A DNA stretch of 64,000 nt, taken from Parelaphostrongylus tenuis. Lineage: Eukaryota > Nematoda > Chromadorea > Rhabditida > Metastrongylidae. Location of the stretch: NCBI GenBank assembly GCA_019055375.1, contig JAHQIW010002140.1:157138-221137 (forward strand), read 5' to 3'. The position numbers and the translations under genes were made by a program. Below the pieces are notes generated by a model. That model was not told the origin of the DNA, made no database searches, and saw nothing but the letters and a program-made list of their open reading frames with translations. Shown here one piece after another: positions 42,445 through 54,366 of this stretch. Positions within the stretch are counted from its first letter, which is position 1; the number at the start of each line of letters is the position of its first letter.

Positions 42445-42485
<41 letters not shown>

Positions 42486-42825
42486 TTTACATAAAGGTTA
42501 TAAAGCTCTCGCCGTTCATCAGTCCCTGAGGGATGCGTCATAAATTCGTTTTCAACTTTTCAAATTTCGTGTGAGGTGACTGAATGCAGACTAAGCATAG
42601 CGAGAGGACACCGCGATGCATTGTAAAGGCCAGATATGCATTTAAACACGTCAAAAGAAGTTACAAATTGAGAAGAAATGCATGGCTCATCTCAGGTACT
42701 GATCAACGCCGAAATCTTTGTTTTTTTATATATTCATGCATATAAGTATATATATATGTATATATATATATATACATATATATGTATGTATTCACATTCG
42801 CGTATGCATATATTTATATAATACG
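42428..42825. repeat. Two opposed SINE-A 3' bodies flanked by (TA)n tracts
   Basis: (TA)n at 42428-42484; minus-strand SINE-A 3' body at about 42493-42592 (AAGCTCTCGCCGTTCATCAG, CTGAGGGATGCGTCA); plus-strand SINE-A 3' body at about 42600-42725 (GTAAAGGCCAGATATGCATT, ATGCATGGCTCATCTCAGG, TGATCAACGCCGAAATCTTT); (TA)n at 42727-42825. Both 3' ends point outward into the microsatellites, and neither tRNA head is present. Confidence 0.8.
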
Positions 42826-42831
42826 TGGCAT

Positions 42832-43066
42832 GAAAGCCAGAGGTATGAAGGAAGTCCAAAAGTTTGCAGAAGAAGGAAAAAGTTACCTCCAAAAAGGCCG
42901 TGCTCTTGTCAAGAATGCGAACATTGAAGTTCAGGCTCTATTCGAAGAAATTCTTGCACCGTCATCTTTTCTGGCGCAGACATCTTTGACGAACATTGTA
43001 TTGTTTTCGAGCGTGGTCTTGAAATGGTCGATTGAAAGGTTTGCTACATATGCCCATATGCCGACG
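42832..43066 (+). other. Unidentified ORF, coding-like 5' half
   Basis: From the ATG near 42833 one frame reads about 40 charged, helix-forming residues (MKEVQKFAEEGKSYLQKG, then NANIEVQALFEEIL), then continues to about 43066 with less convincing sequence. The second half (about 42985-43100) recurs in diverged form at 43635-43735, so it is repeat. I see no acceptor, donor or partner exon, only an adjoining microsatellite. It may be a captured or dead exon, or chance. Family not recognised. Confidence 0.25.
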
Positions 43067-43324
43067 TAACAGCCACACGGCATATCGACAATCAATAGCT
43101 CTGAAAAAAGCGTCGGTGATTGTTTCACGGTACGTTGAGTGTAAAAAGTTCGCTGACAGTTTGTCTTTATACGACTAAATACTCAAGGAACAGAACGAAC
43201 GAAAATGCAGCGCGAAACTGACGAATCTATAGAGTCAAAACACGCGTATTGCACTTATATGTTCTCCTAACGAACCTCATGCATTTTAGCACTTTAGTTG
43301 ATATGTCGTCACAGTTTTTTTCCA

Positions 43325-43565
43325 CTGTACGGATCCCAGTACTTCTAGCATTCAATTCGTTTTTCGCCCTCTTCTTGTACGGCGTAGAATAGTGGTTGAG
43401 CGACTTTCCTTGCTATCGCGAAGATAGCCTTGCCTTGTGGAGTTCCACAGGACGTTGTTGCTGACTACCGAAGAGAAATGGGGGTGGAGTGGGTGAGGGG
43501 AGGGGGAAGTGGAGTTCGGCTTCACGCGCAACGTGACCAGCATCACAACCACTCGGCCACGGTGC
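43325..43565 (-). repeat. SINE family B copy, minus
   Basis: GGATCCCAGTACTTCTAGCA, GCCGTGG complement and ACCACTCGGCCACGGTGCC at the head end (about 43548-43565). Contains a GGGGTGGAGTGGGTGAGGGG segment. Confidence 0.7.
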
Positions 43566-44033
43566 CCCGACGAATCTTTGTCCTAAGCATAAAAACGAGT
43601 CTCATGAGAGGTTCAAAATTAATTTCCGGATAACATTGTTCTTCAGCAAGGTCTCAACATAGTCGGTTGAAAGGTTTCTTACATGAACCGTGGATGACGA
43701 GCGCAGACAATCAATCAGAGCGGTTGACTGAGCGAATTAAGAATCCGATGGTACTTCGGTCATTAATCTACTAACATGTCAAAACGGTCGGTTGAGGCTT
43801 TAAGACAACTTCAGTGAATTCAAAATTTGTTTTTTCTGAGGTACTTGTTCTCGAGTATAGTGCTCATAACTGGTAAAAAAATGTAGGGACCTCGATCCCA
43901 TTGGCATTGGTAAGCTGGCTAAGTAGAAGTGGTATACTTGATCAGATAGCTAGTTCTGGGTATAGATCTGAAACGTAGTGTCCAACCAGGCCCAAAAAAA
44001 ACTCTGAACACACGACAGATAAAAAAAAAGAGA
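43566..44033. other. Spacer with one repeat fragment
   Basis: 43635-43735 (GGTCTCAACATAGTCGGTTG, GACAATCAATCAGAGC) is a diverged direct copy of about 42985-43110. Otherwise nothing recognised. Confidence 0.4.
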
Positions 44034-44330
44034 AGGAGTTTCTAGCGTCGCTTAACCCCTGAGCAATGCATCATGTATTCGTCTTGATTTAACATCGTTT
44101 GAGGTCATTCGATGCTTGCCCGGTCCTAACAATGACTTCGCGGTTGTAGCTGAATGTATCAAATCACTGCTGCTATCCTTCCAAACAAGTCTGGTGGCAG
44201 GTCACCAACTCCGGAGCGTTGGAAGGCTTGGTGAGCATTGGACAGAACTGCACTATGACCATTAATTTATCACCCGCGTGCGCGTCGAAGAGCACCACTA
44301 GCCACTACGCCATGTGCGCTTCAGAACAGA
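44034..44330 (-). repeat. SINE family A copy, minus
   Basis: Conserved 3' part CTGAGCAATGCATCATGTAT, TCGTTTGAGGTCATTCGATG; reversed A box ACCACTAGCCACTACGCCAT near 44300. Confidence 0.7.
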
Positions 44331-44519
44331 TTATCCTTTCCAATTATGATGATAAACTTCTACCAAGGAATCAAAAACACCACCCAAGGTCTAACTATTC
44401 AACACCAAGATCATTTGTAGATGGTAATGAATTGAACTAAAGAGTAATTGAGATTCAGTATTGAATCCACAAACCTTTTTTATAACTTTACTTAATCCTT
44501 ATCACACCTTTATTTTACT

Positions 44520-44765
44520 GTTGCAGGTTCCAATACTTCCAGCATTCAATGCGTCGCCTCGCGTTCATCACTTGATTGAAGATTTATCTTTTTCATAAAT
44601 GTCGTAGAACTTGTCAATGACATCGTCTAGCTCTCAAGGAAACCCAGGTTGGGGAGTTTGTTGATGCTTGCAAGAGTGTTCGGGAAAGGGTGGGTAGGGG
44701 AGGTGGATTGATTTCGTGTTGAGCCGCGCCGAGCATCACTAACCACTCAGTCATTTGAGCCCTCA
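44520..44765 (-). repeat. SINE family B copy, minus
   Basis: TTCCAATACTTCCAGCATTC, AAATGTCGTAGAACTTG, and head end ACTAACCACTCAGTCATTTG. Confidence 0.6.
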
Positions 44766-45335
44766 AGTGCACAGTGAAGGAATGAATCCGTATCGTCAGG
44801 TAAGGGAGTTTTTATGGCAATGAATAATCAGCCTACAAGAATATTAATCCTCTTCACCAGTTGATTTGCCGGGAGAGTGCCTAGTTAGAATTTCCTTCTC
44901 GAGATTTTGAAAAAAAGCAGACAAAGTTGTCATACAAAACTAACAGCGATATCCATTGCTACGTGAAGTCATCTTGGACATACGCTGAGAGCATTATGTA
45001 AAACATCACATGGGAAAACCTACATCTTCCAATCCACATGAAAATGACGCCGTGTGATTGCGACTGACGCCACTATTCGCGATTGGGGGTAAGACTTGGT
45101 TGTCAAGAATCTCCTAAAATCTCATTTGTGCTGTATAAAGCCTTTTTTAAGCCTTACGAGATAAGTTTTCCTCGTAGAGGATAGAGCTCTTCGATTATTT
45201 GTGTGAAAACTAATGTCATATCAATGACGAGCCAATTTTGAAGTCTTTTTTCAATCATAGGATAATTCAGATTAAAGAAGCTTTTATTATAGCAGAAAGC
45301 TTAGTAATAGTAAAAGCAAAGTAGTGAGATTTGAT
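44766..45335. other. Spacer, nothing recognised
   Basis: No supported content. Confidence 0.4.
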
Positions 45336-45590
45336 CAATTTTCGAAGGATGCCCCACACTTCAGATCTTTAGCATCGCTTGAGGTGACTAAATGCATATT
45401 TTTTCTAAAATGACTCGCGGTGGCTTACCGGTGTGTCAGGTTAGTGCTGCTATCCACCCAAACGGGTCTGGTACCAATTAGCCAACCCCGGAGGAAAGAA
45501 GGCTTTATGCGCTTTGGGCACGGAATCGGACCATCGAGCACGTGTGTGTAGCAGGGCACCTGCAATCAGTGCGTCACAAGCGTTCATGAT
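45336..45590 (-). repeat. SINE family A copy, minus
   Basis: GAAGGATGCCCCACACTTCA, TCGCTTGAGGTGACTAAATG, ACTCGCGGTGGCTTACCGGT, head end GCAATCAGTGCGTCACAAGC. Confidence 0.7.
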
Positions 45591-45889
45591 TTGAGCATAG
45601 ATGTAGCAAAAGACGGAGTACAGTACGAAAGCCTAGATCAGAGACTGCTGCCTAATCAGAGATGATCTACAAAATTAACCCCACTTCTTCGCATGTGTTG
45701 AGGAATTTTTTTTCTGCAATAAAGGAAGACCATTGGCGAAGCACGTAGGAATATTCAGACGATACACCTCATGCAAAAGATAGAAAACTTTCGATCATAT
45801 GCTGAATAGAGCATCTTCTCCCGGAAGGCATTGGAAATCGCTGAGTCACTGCGCCAGCCTCGCTCTGCCTCGCGGCGGCTTAGCGACGA

Positions 45890-45930
<41 letters not shown>

Positions 45931-46010
45931 AATGCATATATATATGTATATACGCATGCATATATATGTAGATATATATATATATATAATGTGTATGCAC
46001 ATATAACAAT
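45890..46010. repeat. (TA)n microsatellite
   Basis: About 120 bp of TA alternation with GTGAATGCATATATATATG interruptions; long Tyr/Ile ORFs across it are artefacts. Confidence 0.95.
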
Positions 46011-46729
46011 GCATACCTAAGTTTTGGTACTGAACAAACAAAACGATATGTGATGACGACTAGAAGGCTGCACCACGGATCATCTGGGTGGTCTTCTTCA
46101 TCCCATAATGGACCCTGCAAGCACTAGTAATGAAATTGGAAATGCTTAAAGTTAAAATAAATCTTCCATAAAAAACTGGGCCTACAAAGAAGCTGCACAA
46201 CAGAACGAAATGAAGATATTATCGCACAAAGAATGTGCTGCTTTGTGCATAGAATATCCACACAGTAGAATTTACTCCATGAACTGATCCACCAATCGCT
46301 GAACTAATAATGGTACGCCGTATCGGTGAACGCCATCAAGTATTTCGATAGCTACCGGTACACTTGCCGTGTCTTCAAAACGGACTACACTATACGAATA
46401 GGTGGCCTCAACGAATATCTGTATTCGTTCGACCGGTGCCACCTAAACACTGTCTATAAGAAACCCCCATGACTCTAAAGTATAGTAAAAAATTAAAAAC
46501 ATTCATGGACTAATCGCTAAGGCCTAACCTATTTCCATGATCTTCTCATTGAGCCAGACACTAGGTTTTTTAAAATAATTCATTTAAACAGCTCACGTTT
46601 TGCCGGTTCCGCCTTATTCACAGCCTGGAAAGATAAAATTGCCCCCAACTCAGTCAGCCAGACTTCTCCATCACTGCATCAGAAAATTAATTCCGAACCA
46701 AGACTTCAATATAATCGAGCACAAAAATT
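46011..46729. other. Spacer
   Basis: No gene. About 46590-46625 (CTCACGTTTTGCCGGTTCCG, CCTTATTCACAGCC) is a diverged relative of the loop of the foldback at 15133-15350. Confidence 0.4.
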
Positions 46730-47260
46730 AATGTATTGAATCCGTTATCGGGCAAGGATTTTTTTAGAGGCTTCTCTTTTTTTTTTTTGGACAGAAAATC
46801 TTCATTAGACTGTCAGTAATCACTCAAAAGCTCAAATCTCAGAAAACGTAAAATGTAATTTCTTTTGAAATAGTTACTGACATTACCCTTTACAGTGTTC
46901 TAACATTTAAAATGATATTAAGTTACGAAAGCGTTGCACGCCGTTCGCATTTTATCGCGCTCAAGCACCCTTACATCCCTCCAGAAATAAGAATAGAATC
47001 GTATTTCACACGCATTGCACATTTTCGTGCGCTACCCAGGTATTAATTACAGAACAGAGCTCTTCTCTTGAATGACAGTAAGTAATTTGATAGGGTAAGC
47101 CAGTGAGATTTCAAAAATGGTCTTCATTTTTGGAAAGCTTTCTTAGACTCTGTTGCATTCAATCGCAAGATTTTTGTCATTTGTTTCGAAATTACTTTTT
47201 CGTCACGTGAAAAGTTCTATAAATTCAGCACAGAAATTGTTGAAAAAAACTTTGCTCTAT
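46730..47260. repeat. Diverged repeat R block
   Basis: AGACTGTCAGTAATCACTCA, TTTCACACGCATTGCACATT and TTGAATGACAGTAAG mark decayed units. Confidence 0.5.
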
Positions 47261-47839
47261 CGCTCTAATGTTTGAGCATTCCATTTTTTACACAATGCCA
47301 AAAAAAAAAAACGTTCTACTGCTTGTAGACCCTAGCCCAAACCCAAGCAGCCTAAATCTGGGCACGAAAAGCATAAGGTATCGATTTCTAATCAAGGTGG
47401 AGAAAAATCTTATATTCAATGACAAAAATTGCACGCCACGTGTAAATCACGCTGCGAGGTAGATCAATGACGCTGCGCGGTGCATTAGTCGCATTGCGTT
47501 GCAGATCTATCTCTATCTTATTCTTCCTGCTAGAGTGCAGTAAGACTGTCTCTTCAAAATCAAGCGTAGCGCTGAAATCGCTCGAACTTACGCTATCGAA
47601 TGGTTGATAATAGTTCAAGGAAAGACTTCTGCCTCTCAAGTAGTACGTATGTGTAGAACCCAAATCTATTTTCCCTGCTTCAGAGCTCCAAAGAGGTCTT
47701 CTTAACAGATAATCATATCTCCGGAATTTCTGGATTACGTTATGGAATGATTATCAATAATCTTAAGAGAGTACCTCGTCGTGAGAGATATGAGCGCGAA
47801 AACACGTGATAGATGCTCAACGCGTATGATACATAATTT

Positions 47840-49330
47840 CTTTTATATTGTCTGTGACAGGAAAAATAAAGCTTTTTTTCACACTCAAGTATTTCTCGCT
47901 GAATAAAGCTTTTCTTTTAGACTTCCATTGAACCTTCTATAGCCCAACTTTGGGAAATTTCAGTGATGCATTCGATTCTTGAGAAAGGCTTCTTAGTGCG
48001 CTGCAGCAGCCAGATGAAGACCGGATTTCGCACTCGGCGCGCACTCTTTCCTCCGATATCGATGAATCGAATTTGCAACAGACCGCGCTATTTCCAAGAT
48101 AACGTTAGGTGCCTTTCTGTTAGACGGCAGAGAATGAATCTACCCCATTCGCTGGGCAAGAACTTTCCGTAAGAGTGTTAGTAATCACTCAAAAACTCAG
48201 ATCTCCAGCTAGCACGGAACATGACCAATTTTCGAAAAGTTGGTTCTTTTCAGTTATAACGGAACAAAAGAACACGATCTTCATCGCTAGAAAGGAGCCT
48301 TATATAGGAGTGTTTTGGTGACCATTGAAAAGCCGAGACTTGAGGCTACAGCGCCACGTTTCCGGTTTCGAAGACTTTTAGTTAAGATTGCTACAGAAGG
48401 AGGTTTCTCTCGTTGCAGGCGCGCATATTTCTCGCCGGACAGAGCTATTTCCTTGGACTATTTATAAGCATTCGACAGCGAATCGCTTCTGATTCCAAAC
48501 CGCGTTTATATCCTGAAAAAACCGTTACTCTGAAACGTAGCAGTAAAATAAATCGATATCCCATTTGCGATCAAAAGCTCCTTTGGCCTTTTCACGTGTG
48601 TGCGCGCGAGACAGCCACGTTCGATGAGGCAATGACCATGGATTTTTCGAGCATATGAATGGGTATGAAAGCATCGCGTCACAGTTCACGTGGTCGCGCC
48701 ACGCACATGCACGTGATTTGGCCGAAAGAGGTCCTTGATCGCAGATGGGAAATCAACTTATTTTACCTGCTGCAGAGAAACGGTCTCCTCAAACATTAGC
48801 ATTTCTTTTGAATCAGAAACGATTACGCTATCGGAAGATTATTAATAATCTAAAGAAAAAGCTCTGTCCGACGAGAAACAGACGGGTCTGCAATGCAAAA
48901 AATCAACTGCTGTAGCAAAGTCAAAAAGTCTTTTTCAAAAACCTGCGACGTGGGGCTGTAATCTCGTCTCAGCTTTCACATGGTTGATAACACCTCCGAG
49001 GAAAGTCCCTGCCCTACGAAAGAAATCTGTTTCACATTTTTCCCTCATAAATGAATTGTACCAAAAAATTTTTGTTATAACGTTTCTACGAAAGGAAAAC
49101 ATGTGTTCCACACATGCAATTTTTTGCAAGGCAGAGGCTCTTGATTTAGACTATCGTCAATCACTCGATAGCGCAAGATTTGGGGATTCCAAGGCTCTGC
49201 TTATTTCTGGAAAGATCGTTTCTCTGCAGTGCAGCAGGGAAGATATCATCATATTCACATACGGGAAGCATAGGTATTTTGACTATTCTACGGGGTAGGG
49301 GGAGCCACCCAACCAGGGATTGTTTCTCCG
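47840..49330. repeat. Diverged repeat R block, both orientations
   Basis: CAAGAACTTTCCGTAAGAGT, TTAGTAATCACTCAAAAACT, ATATTTCTCGCCGGACAGAG, GAAACGATTACGCTATCGG and ACTATCGTCAATCACTCGAT are unit landmarks. Chance ORFs of 60-100 codons lie in it. Confidence 0.6.
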
Positions 49331-49591
49331 CTTCGAAAAAAAAATTTTGCTACAGTTTATGTGCTTTTCTTTCTTCTAGCTAAGTAATAGTTGAACTGCG
49401 CGGCCGAGTAGAACACATTTATATTTTATATTTGACAACGTTATAAAAGGATGTTTGGAAAACCAGCCATTCTAATGAAAAGCTATTGTTCAGGGAATGC
49501 GATCGAATATTCTTTGCCGGTGTCTAGAGAAAACAATTCAAATCACATATTGGATACATCACGCAACGCATGTACACAGCATTCACACGTG

Positions 49592-50884
49592 CACATAGTG
49601 CGGGAAAAGATTTGATAACTTTTCATTCTGTTAATCTTACTAATGATATATTATTTTTCTATCGAAGCTGATAATTATGTCAAATTTTATTATCAATTTC
49701 GATCTAGAAACTGTCTTATTTATTTGCCTCCTTTCCAGGGTGCTCAAGTTATGAGTCTTGAAAATTGACATGTCGCGGTAACTAAGTTGCATAAGACGGA
49801 AAGGAAAACGCCCGATATTTTTAGAATCGGCTAGATTCAAACCGCAAATCTAGAGAGCTGTGCAATGTTTCAAAAATACGGGAGAAATTGAGGATCGTCG
49901 TTTAAACACCGAGTTTACTTCGCAAAACATTTAGAAGATCCGTTGGCATATTCAACGAAATTCGGAGCGTTCGATGCATAAAATGGCTTGGGAAGTTCGG
50001 GGTTAACGTGCGGAGCGTCTGAAATATTGTTAAAAATAGGCTGCTGATGCGCAGCTACAAAATCTCTTGTGCTTTATTTCTGGACAAAAAGATGAAGTAA
50101 GAATGGTTTTAAAAGGCTCGCCGAGTGGTTTGTTTGGTCGCTGGCGCTCGCTTGTCGAAAGTGCTTTTCAAGAATAAGAAGGATTTCACGGTCAAACCAG
50201 TTCATCATTGCAAGAATAGACGTAGATTTCAAGAAGGGTCAGCAGAAGTCCGAAGTAGCAAAAATCACGAGCCGTAATGGTTTTCGCACCTATGGTGGTC
50301 TGAAACGTCATTTCCGCCACCAAAAAGACGCCGTTGGTCTCCATCAATGGAAGCGTGGAAATCAACGCTGCTAGCTATCAGCAGCAAGTTTTGCGGGGAG
50401 AATTGGTGCTTTGGACTACTCAACACTTTACCACCGATGGTCTTGTGCTTCAGCAGAACAGGAGTCCTGCGCATTCGGCCCGCTCAACGATTACCGTCTG
50501 TCGAGACATGCTTCGAGGCTTTTGGAGCAATGACATTTGGCCGTGAAACTTGCCGGTTGTCAACCTAATAGATCACTCCGTGTAGTCCATAGTGGAGGAA
50601 AAGTTTTGGCTACCCGCAACACTAGCGTGGACGTGCTTGAGACGGCTTGGACAAGCGCCTAGAAGGAGATTTAGTGGGAACGTGTGCGAGTGTCGTTGAG
50701 AATTCTCGTAAGCGACTTCGTAGATATATAGAAGCCAGAGGAGGGAACTTTCACAATTTGTTATAAACTTCGTGCTTATCGTTATAACAGTTGAACTAAT
50801 GATGAATATTCCTCTAACTAGATGAGTTCATTTGTTTATGCAGTATTTTTTACTATTGATTACCAGAACTTTTTACACCCTCTG
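49592..50884 (+). mobile_element. Near-full-length mariner-like element, inactive
   Basis: About 1.29 kb. The 3' end CCAGAACTTTTTACACCCTC (about 50864-50884) is an inverted partner of the element's left end (near 49592, decayed) and of the 54306 end of the related copy. The transposase is broken by frameshifts but its order is intact: RFKPQISRAVQCFKNTGEIE (about 49840) and RNSERSMHKMAWE (DNA-binding half), then INGSVEINAASYQQQVLRGE (about 50340), TTDGLVLQQNRSPAHSA (about 50425-50480), SIVEEKFW, and LRRYIEARGGNF (about 50712-50750). In the second catalytic motif QQDxAPAH, the Asp is replaced by Asn (QQNRSPAH), and the first is not recognisable, so it cannot transpose. Confidence 0.85.
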
Positions 50885-50889
50885 TTTAA

Positions 50890-51085
50890 ATATACATATA
50901 TATATATGCGTATATATATATGCATGCATGTGTATATGAACGCATACATATACATATACATATATATATATCCATGTGTTTATATATGTATATATATGTG
51001 CATAATTGTATACGAATATATGAACATGTATTATATATATACATATATATGTATGTATATATATGTATATATATATATGACCTAG
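50890..51085. repeat. (TA)n-rich microsatellite
   Basis: About 195 bp of TA/CATATA/GTATA alternation, starting a few bases after the mariner 3' end. Confidence 0.95.
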
Positions 51086-51939
51086 AGAAATTTGTAGTGT
51101 GCAGCTCTATATAAAACATAGACATACGTTTATACCGCACCATTATGCCTCCTCTGATCCCTCACATACAAGAAGGATGCTGGTGAGAAGCATGTTCTCA
51201 ACAGCAGTAATGTGTGCATGGGAAGAGGGAGAAGGTAGAGTCTCTGAAACTGACTCGGCAAATAACTATTTTCAATGGCTACGAAAATATAGATGCTCGT
51301 AATAGATATGGAGGAAATAACGCACAGCGAAATGACATTTACAACAGAAGAAAGGCCCCGTTCATCCTACCGTTCCTTTCAAACGAAATAATTGTAGCTA
51401 TCGAACGCTATCATAAAAGTGGAAAACTAGAGAAATCGGTAGTGTGCAGCTAGTTCGCAATAACTTGGACGATCGTCTGTAAAGACGCAAACTGCATGAT
51501 ATCAATTGATGGTGGAGGCTGTGATTGCATGTGTTCAGGCACAACTTGCCTGGCCACTTTCAAAGTATTCCGCGAGAAGTACGTGAGCGAAAAGGCTGGG
51601 CCACTGTGCTTCGGTATAGAAGAACACGTTGTCGGCAAACCTATAGCTACGCCAACCTCGCGTCAGCTAAGCAGCTAAGTTTTCATACTTCAATTAATAA
51701 TTTATTTTGATTAGAGAAAATACGTCCGTGCATCCGGGGAGGATCACTCGGTGTATACTGTTTGCCAGTGAATTCATTGAGAGGTGTATATTATTGCGAT
51801 TCAAGTATCATCATGAAATGATGGGATTTTATTGGAAGAGCTTACTTAAATAGATTCCAACTATGGGAAACTTCATCGCTATAAAAATATAGAATATCAG
51901 AGGACAGACTTTCATGGCGTGTTTTGAGTGAAAATAAGC
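51086..51939. other. Spacer, nothing supported
   Basis: A 20-bp-class direct repeat (CTAGAGAAAT...GTAGTGTGCAGCT) occurs at 51085-51110 and 51427-51452. ORFs have no match. Confidence 0.4.
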
Positions 51940-52095
51940 GTCGCGTACAATGTCGATGTTCGATCGCGCGCTCATGATTAATCACGCCATCCGTCCCTTC
52001 GGGGTCGGTAAACTGGTGCTAGACTTGTCTGGAGAATTAGCAGCACTGACTTGCATATATCGGTAGGTCAGCGTAAGTCATTATGAAGGTCATGT
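51940..52095 (+). repeat. Partial SINE family A copy
   Basis: GATGTTCGATCGCGCGCTCA (B-box region), TTCGGGGTCGGTAAACTGG, GTCTGGAGAATTAGCAGCAC and GTCATTATGAAGGTCATG; head and 3' end missing. Confidence 0.65.
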
Positions 52096-52661
52096 ATTGA
52101 CACAACACTCAGAGAAGAGGGACGTAGGAACACCTACTGATGGGCTTCCCAAAGCCACCTACACGTGGTCACATTGATAATATTCGTAGAGGTGAGACGA
52201 GGTACAGAAAAAAAACTTGAGAGCACAGTGGACTAAAAGGAGTGAGTAGAGCAGGTGAAATGCCAAAGACTACAGCAATGAAAAATGTTGATAGTTGAGA
52301 CTGATCGAAAAATTCATGGGCGAAGTCGCTGAAGTGGCAGTGCATTGTTTCAAAATCATTGTTATCGAACAAGCCTTGCTTTGTAATTGTTTCTGCATAA
52401 TCGTGTCACTTCCATTGGTTCTTAAAAACTGGTTGTCTACACCTAGGGCATACTCTTCACTGCCTCTTTTTCTCATTCTTAATTTTCTCGCGGTCTCAAT
52501 CAACTAATGTAACAACGGCGCCTGCTCCGTATTTTGAGAACGAACGCGCTCGTGGTAACGTACACGCAGGCAGCACGACATTGTCACACAGATACCTAAA
52601 TCTCCAAGACTCTAGCGACGACGCGACGCCGCCTGCCCATCGACGATGGTCCCCAGAGAGA
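52096..52661. other. Spacer, nothing recognised
   Basis: No supported content. Confidence 0.4.
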
Positions 52662-52672
52662 CATATATACGC

Positions 52673-52713
<41 letters not shown>

Positions 52714-53012
52714 TACAGGTTAAAGCTCTCAAAGTAAAACAACCTCTGAGAGTGCGTCATGCGTTTGTCTTCAATCTTTAACTTCTCTTAAGAAGAGTGA
52801 ATATATTTCTGGCCTTTACAATGACTCGCGGTGACGTACCGCTGTATCAAACTGATGTTTCTTATCCTCTTAAACAAGTCTGGGACCAGTCTGGTGTCAA
52901 TTTCGCGGTCCAGAAGGTAAGGATGGTTTTGGAAGCCATGAGCGCTAGATAGAATCGTCAACGTCGTGTGCGACGGAGGGCACCCATAACCACTGCGCCA
53001 CACGCGCTCTTT
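52662..53012 (-). repeat. SINE family A copy with (TA)n at its 3' end, minus
   Basis: (TA)n at 52662-52716, then at once GGTTAAAGCTCTCAAAG, CTCTGAGAGTGCGTCATG, ACTCGCGGTGACGTACCGCT, and the reversed A box ACCACTGCGCCACACGCGC ending at about 53010. Its tRNA head touches the end of the mariner that begins near 53023. Confidence 0.8.
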
Positions 53013-53022
53013 TTTATGTAGT

Positions 53023-54306
53023 GGTGCGAAAAAAGTTCTAACGATTTTTTCAGACGCTTCAGCAGAAAAAATGATTTGATCAAAAAAACAACTACGCTTA
53101 GTAGATCAATGAATATAACAATAAACAAAAAATTTATGATAAATCCTCAAAATTGCGTTTTTGGCCTCTATATATCTATGCAGTCGCTTGATATAATTTT
53201 TAACAATGCTCGCATACGCTCTCATCGTAATTTCGTCTCAATCGCGTGTCAAAATCGTTCTAGCGCGTCTAAGCTAGCGTAGCGAATAGTTGAGATTTTT
53301 TCTACAATATGGACCGCACAAAGTAATCCATCGAACTAAGATTCAGCGAGTTTGGCGGTCAGAAACTATTGCGTGAAAAGTCTAGACAGTACCTTAGAAA
53401 ATGGCAACCGTTCAAAGGGCTAAATTCACAGGTGCCCAGTCCTTCTAAAACGTAATTCCGTCGGCGCCAAAGTGTTGAGTACTATAAGGCTCCAGAACGC
53501 TCCGTAAAACTTGCAGCTAATAGGTGGCAGTGTTGACATAGACGCTTCCGCTGATTAAGACCAGCGGCCCCTTTTTGGTAGTGTAAATATCGGCTTAAAC
53601 CACCACAGAAGCTGGAGAGTTACACCGAGTCATGGTTTTGCTATTGCGGGTTTCTGCTAATCCTTCTAAGGAAATCGACGTCTATTCAGGTGATTGTGGA
53701 GAAGTGTATATGCTCTAGTAAAAAGCACCCTTAACAAACGAGCACCAGCTACCAAATGATTCGTTAGGCGAGCATTTGTGAGCCGTTTTTCTTTCTTTTT
53801 TGACTAGAAAGTGATCACGAGCGATCTTGCAAATGCGCAGTTTCAACTCAGATTTGACGATATTTCAAACGCTTCACGCTTATCTCAAGCTTTCTTCTCA
53901 TTAAGTGCATGGAACGCTCTGGATTTCGTAGAAACTTGGTAAAGGATTTGCTTAATGTTTTCCGAAGTAGACGCGGTGGTTCAACGTCCTTTTCGAAGAC
54001 GGTCCTCAACCCATGCAATCATTTTGAAACATTTCAAGGCTCTGTAAAGACCTGCTGGCTTGAAATCAGTCGACCATACAAAGCCGGCCGTTGTCATTCC
54101 TATCCTGTGCACCTCAACTACTGCGCTGTGTTCATTTTTACGATTCATTACTTAAGCGCACGTAAAAATAGACAAATAAATAAAACGGATTCTAGATCAA
54201 AATTGAACAAAAAATTAATGTAACTGTCAGCATTAATTAGAAAAAATATTATATCAGTGCTTACGTCAACAAAATACAAAGCTGACAAAACTTTCTGTAC
54301 ACCCTG
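53023..54306 (-). mobile_element. Full-length mariner-like element, inactive (minus)
   Basis: About 1.28 kb, the size of a complete mariner. Minus-strand 5' end CAGGGTGTACAGAAAGTTTT (ending 54306); the other end is a weaker copy (AGTGGTGCGAAAAAAGTTCT near 53023). The transposase starts at an ATG (54148): MNRKNEHSAVVEVHRIGM, FKPAGLYRALKCFK, TTASTSENIKQI, then, after stops and shifts, ARLLRVLFT, PLVLISGSVYVNTATY, STQHFGADGITF-stop-KDWAPV (second catalytic region), and DEITMRAYASIV, KRLHRYIEAKNAILR at the C-terminus. The catalytic Asp codon cluster is disrupted. Same family as 49592-50884 and 54850-55155. Confidence 0.85.
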
Positions 54307-54317
54307 TGCGTGCACGT

Positions 54318-54366
54318 GCACATATATATGCATTAATATAAACATATATATGTACACACATATATT
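54318..54366. repeat. Short TA-rich microsatellite
   Basis: CATATATATGCATTAATATA-type tract directly outside the mariner 5' end. Confidence 0.7.
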
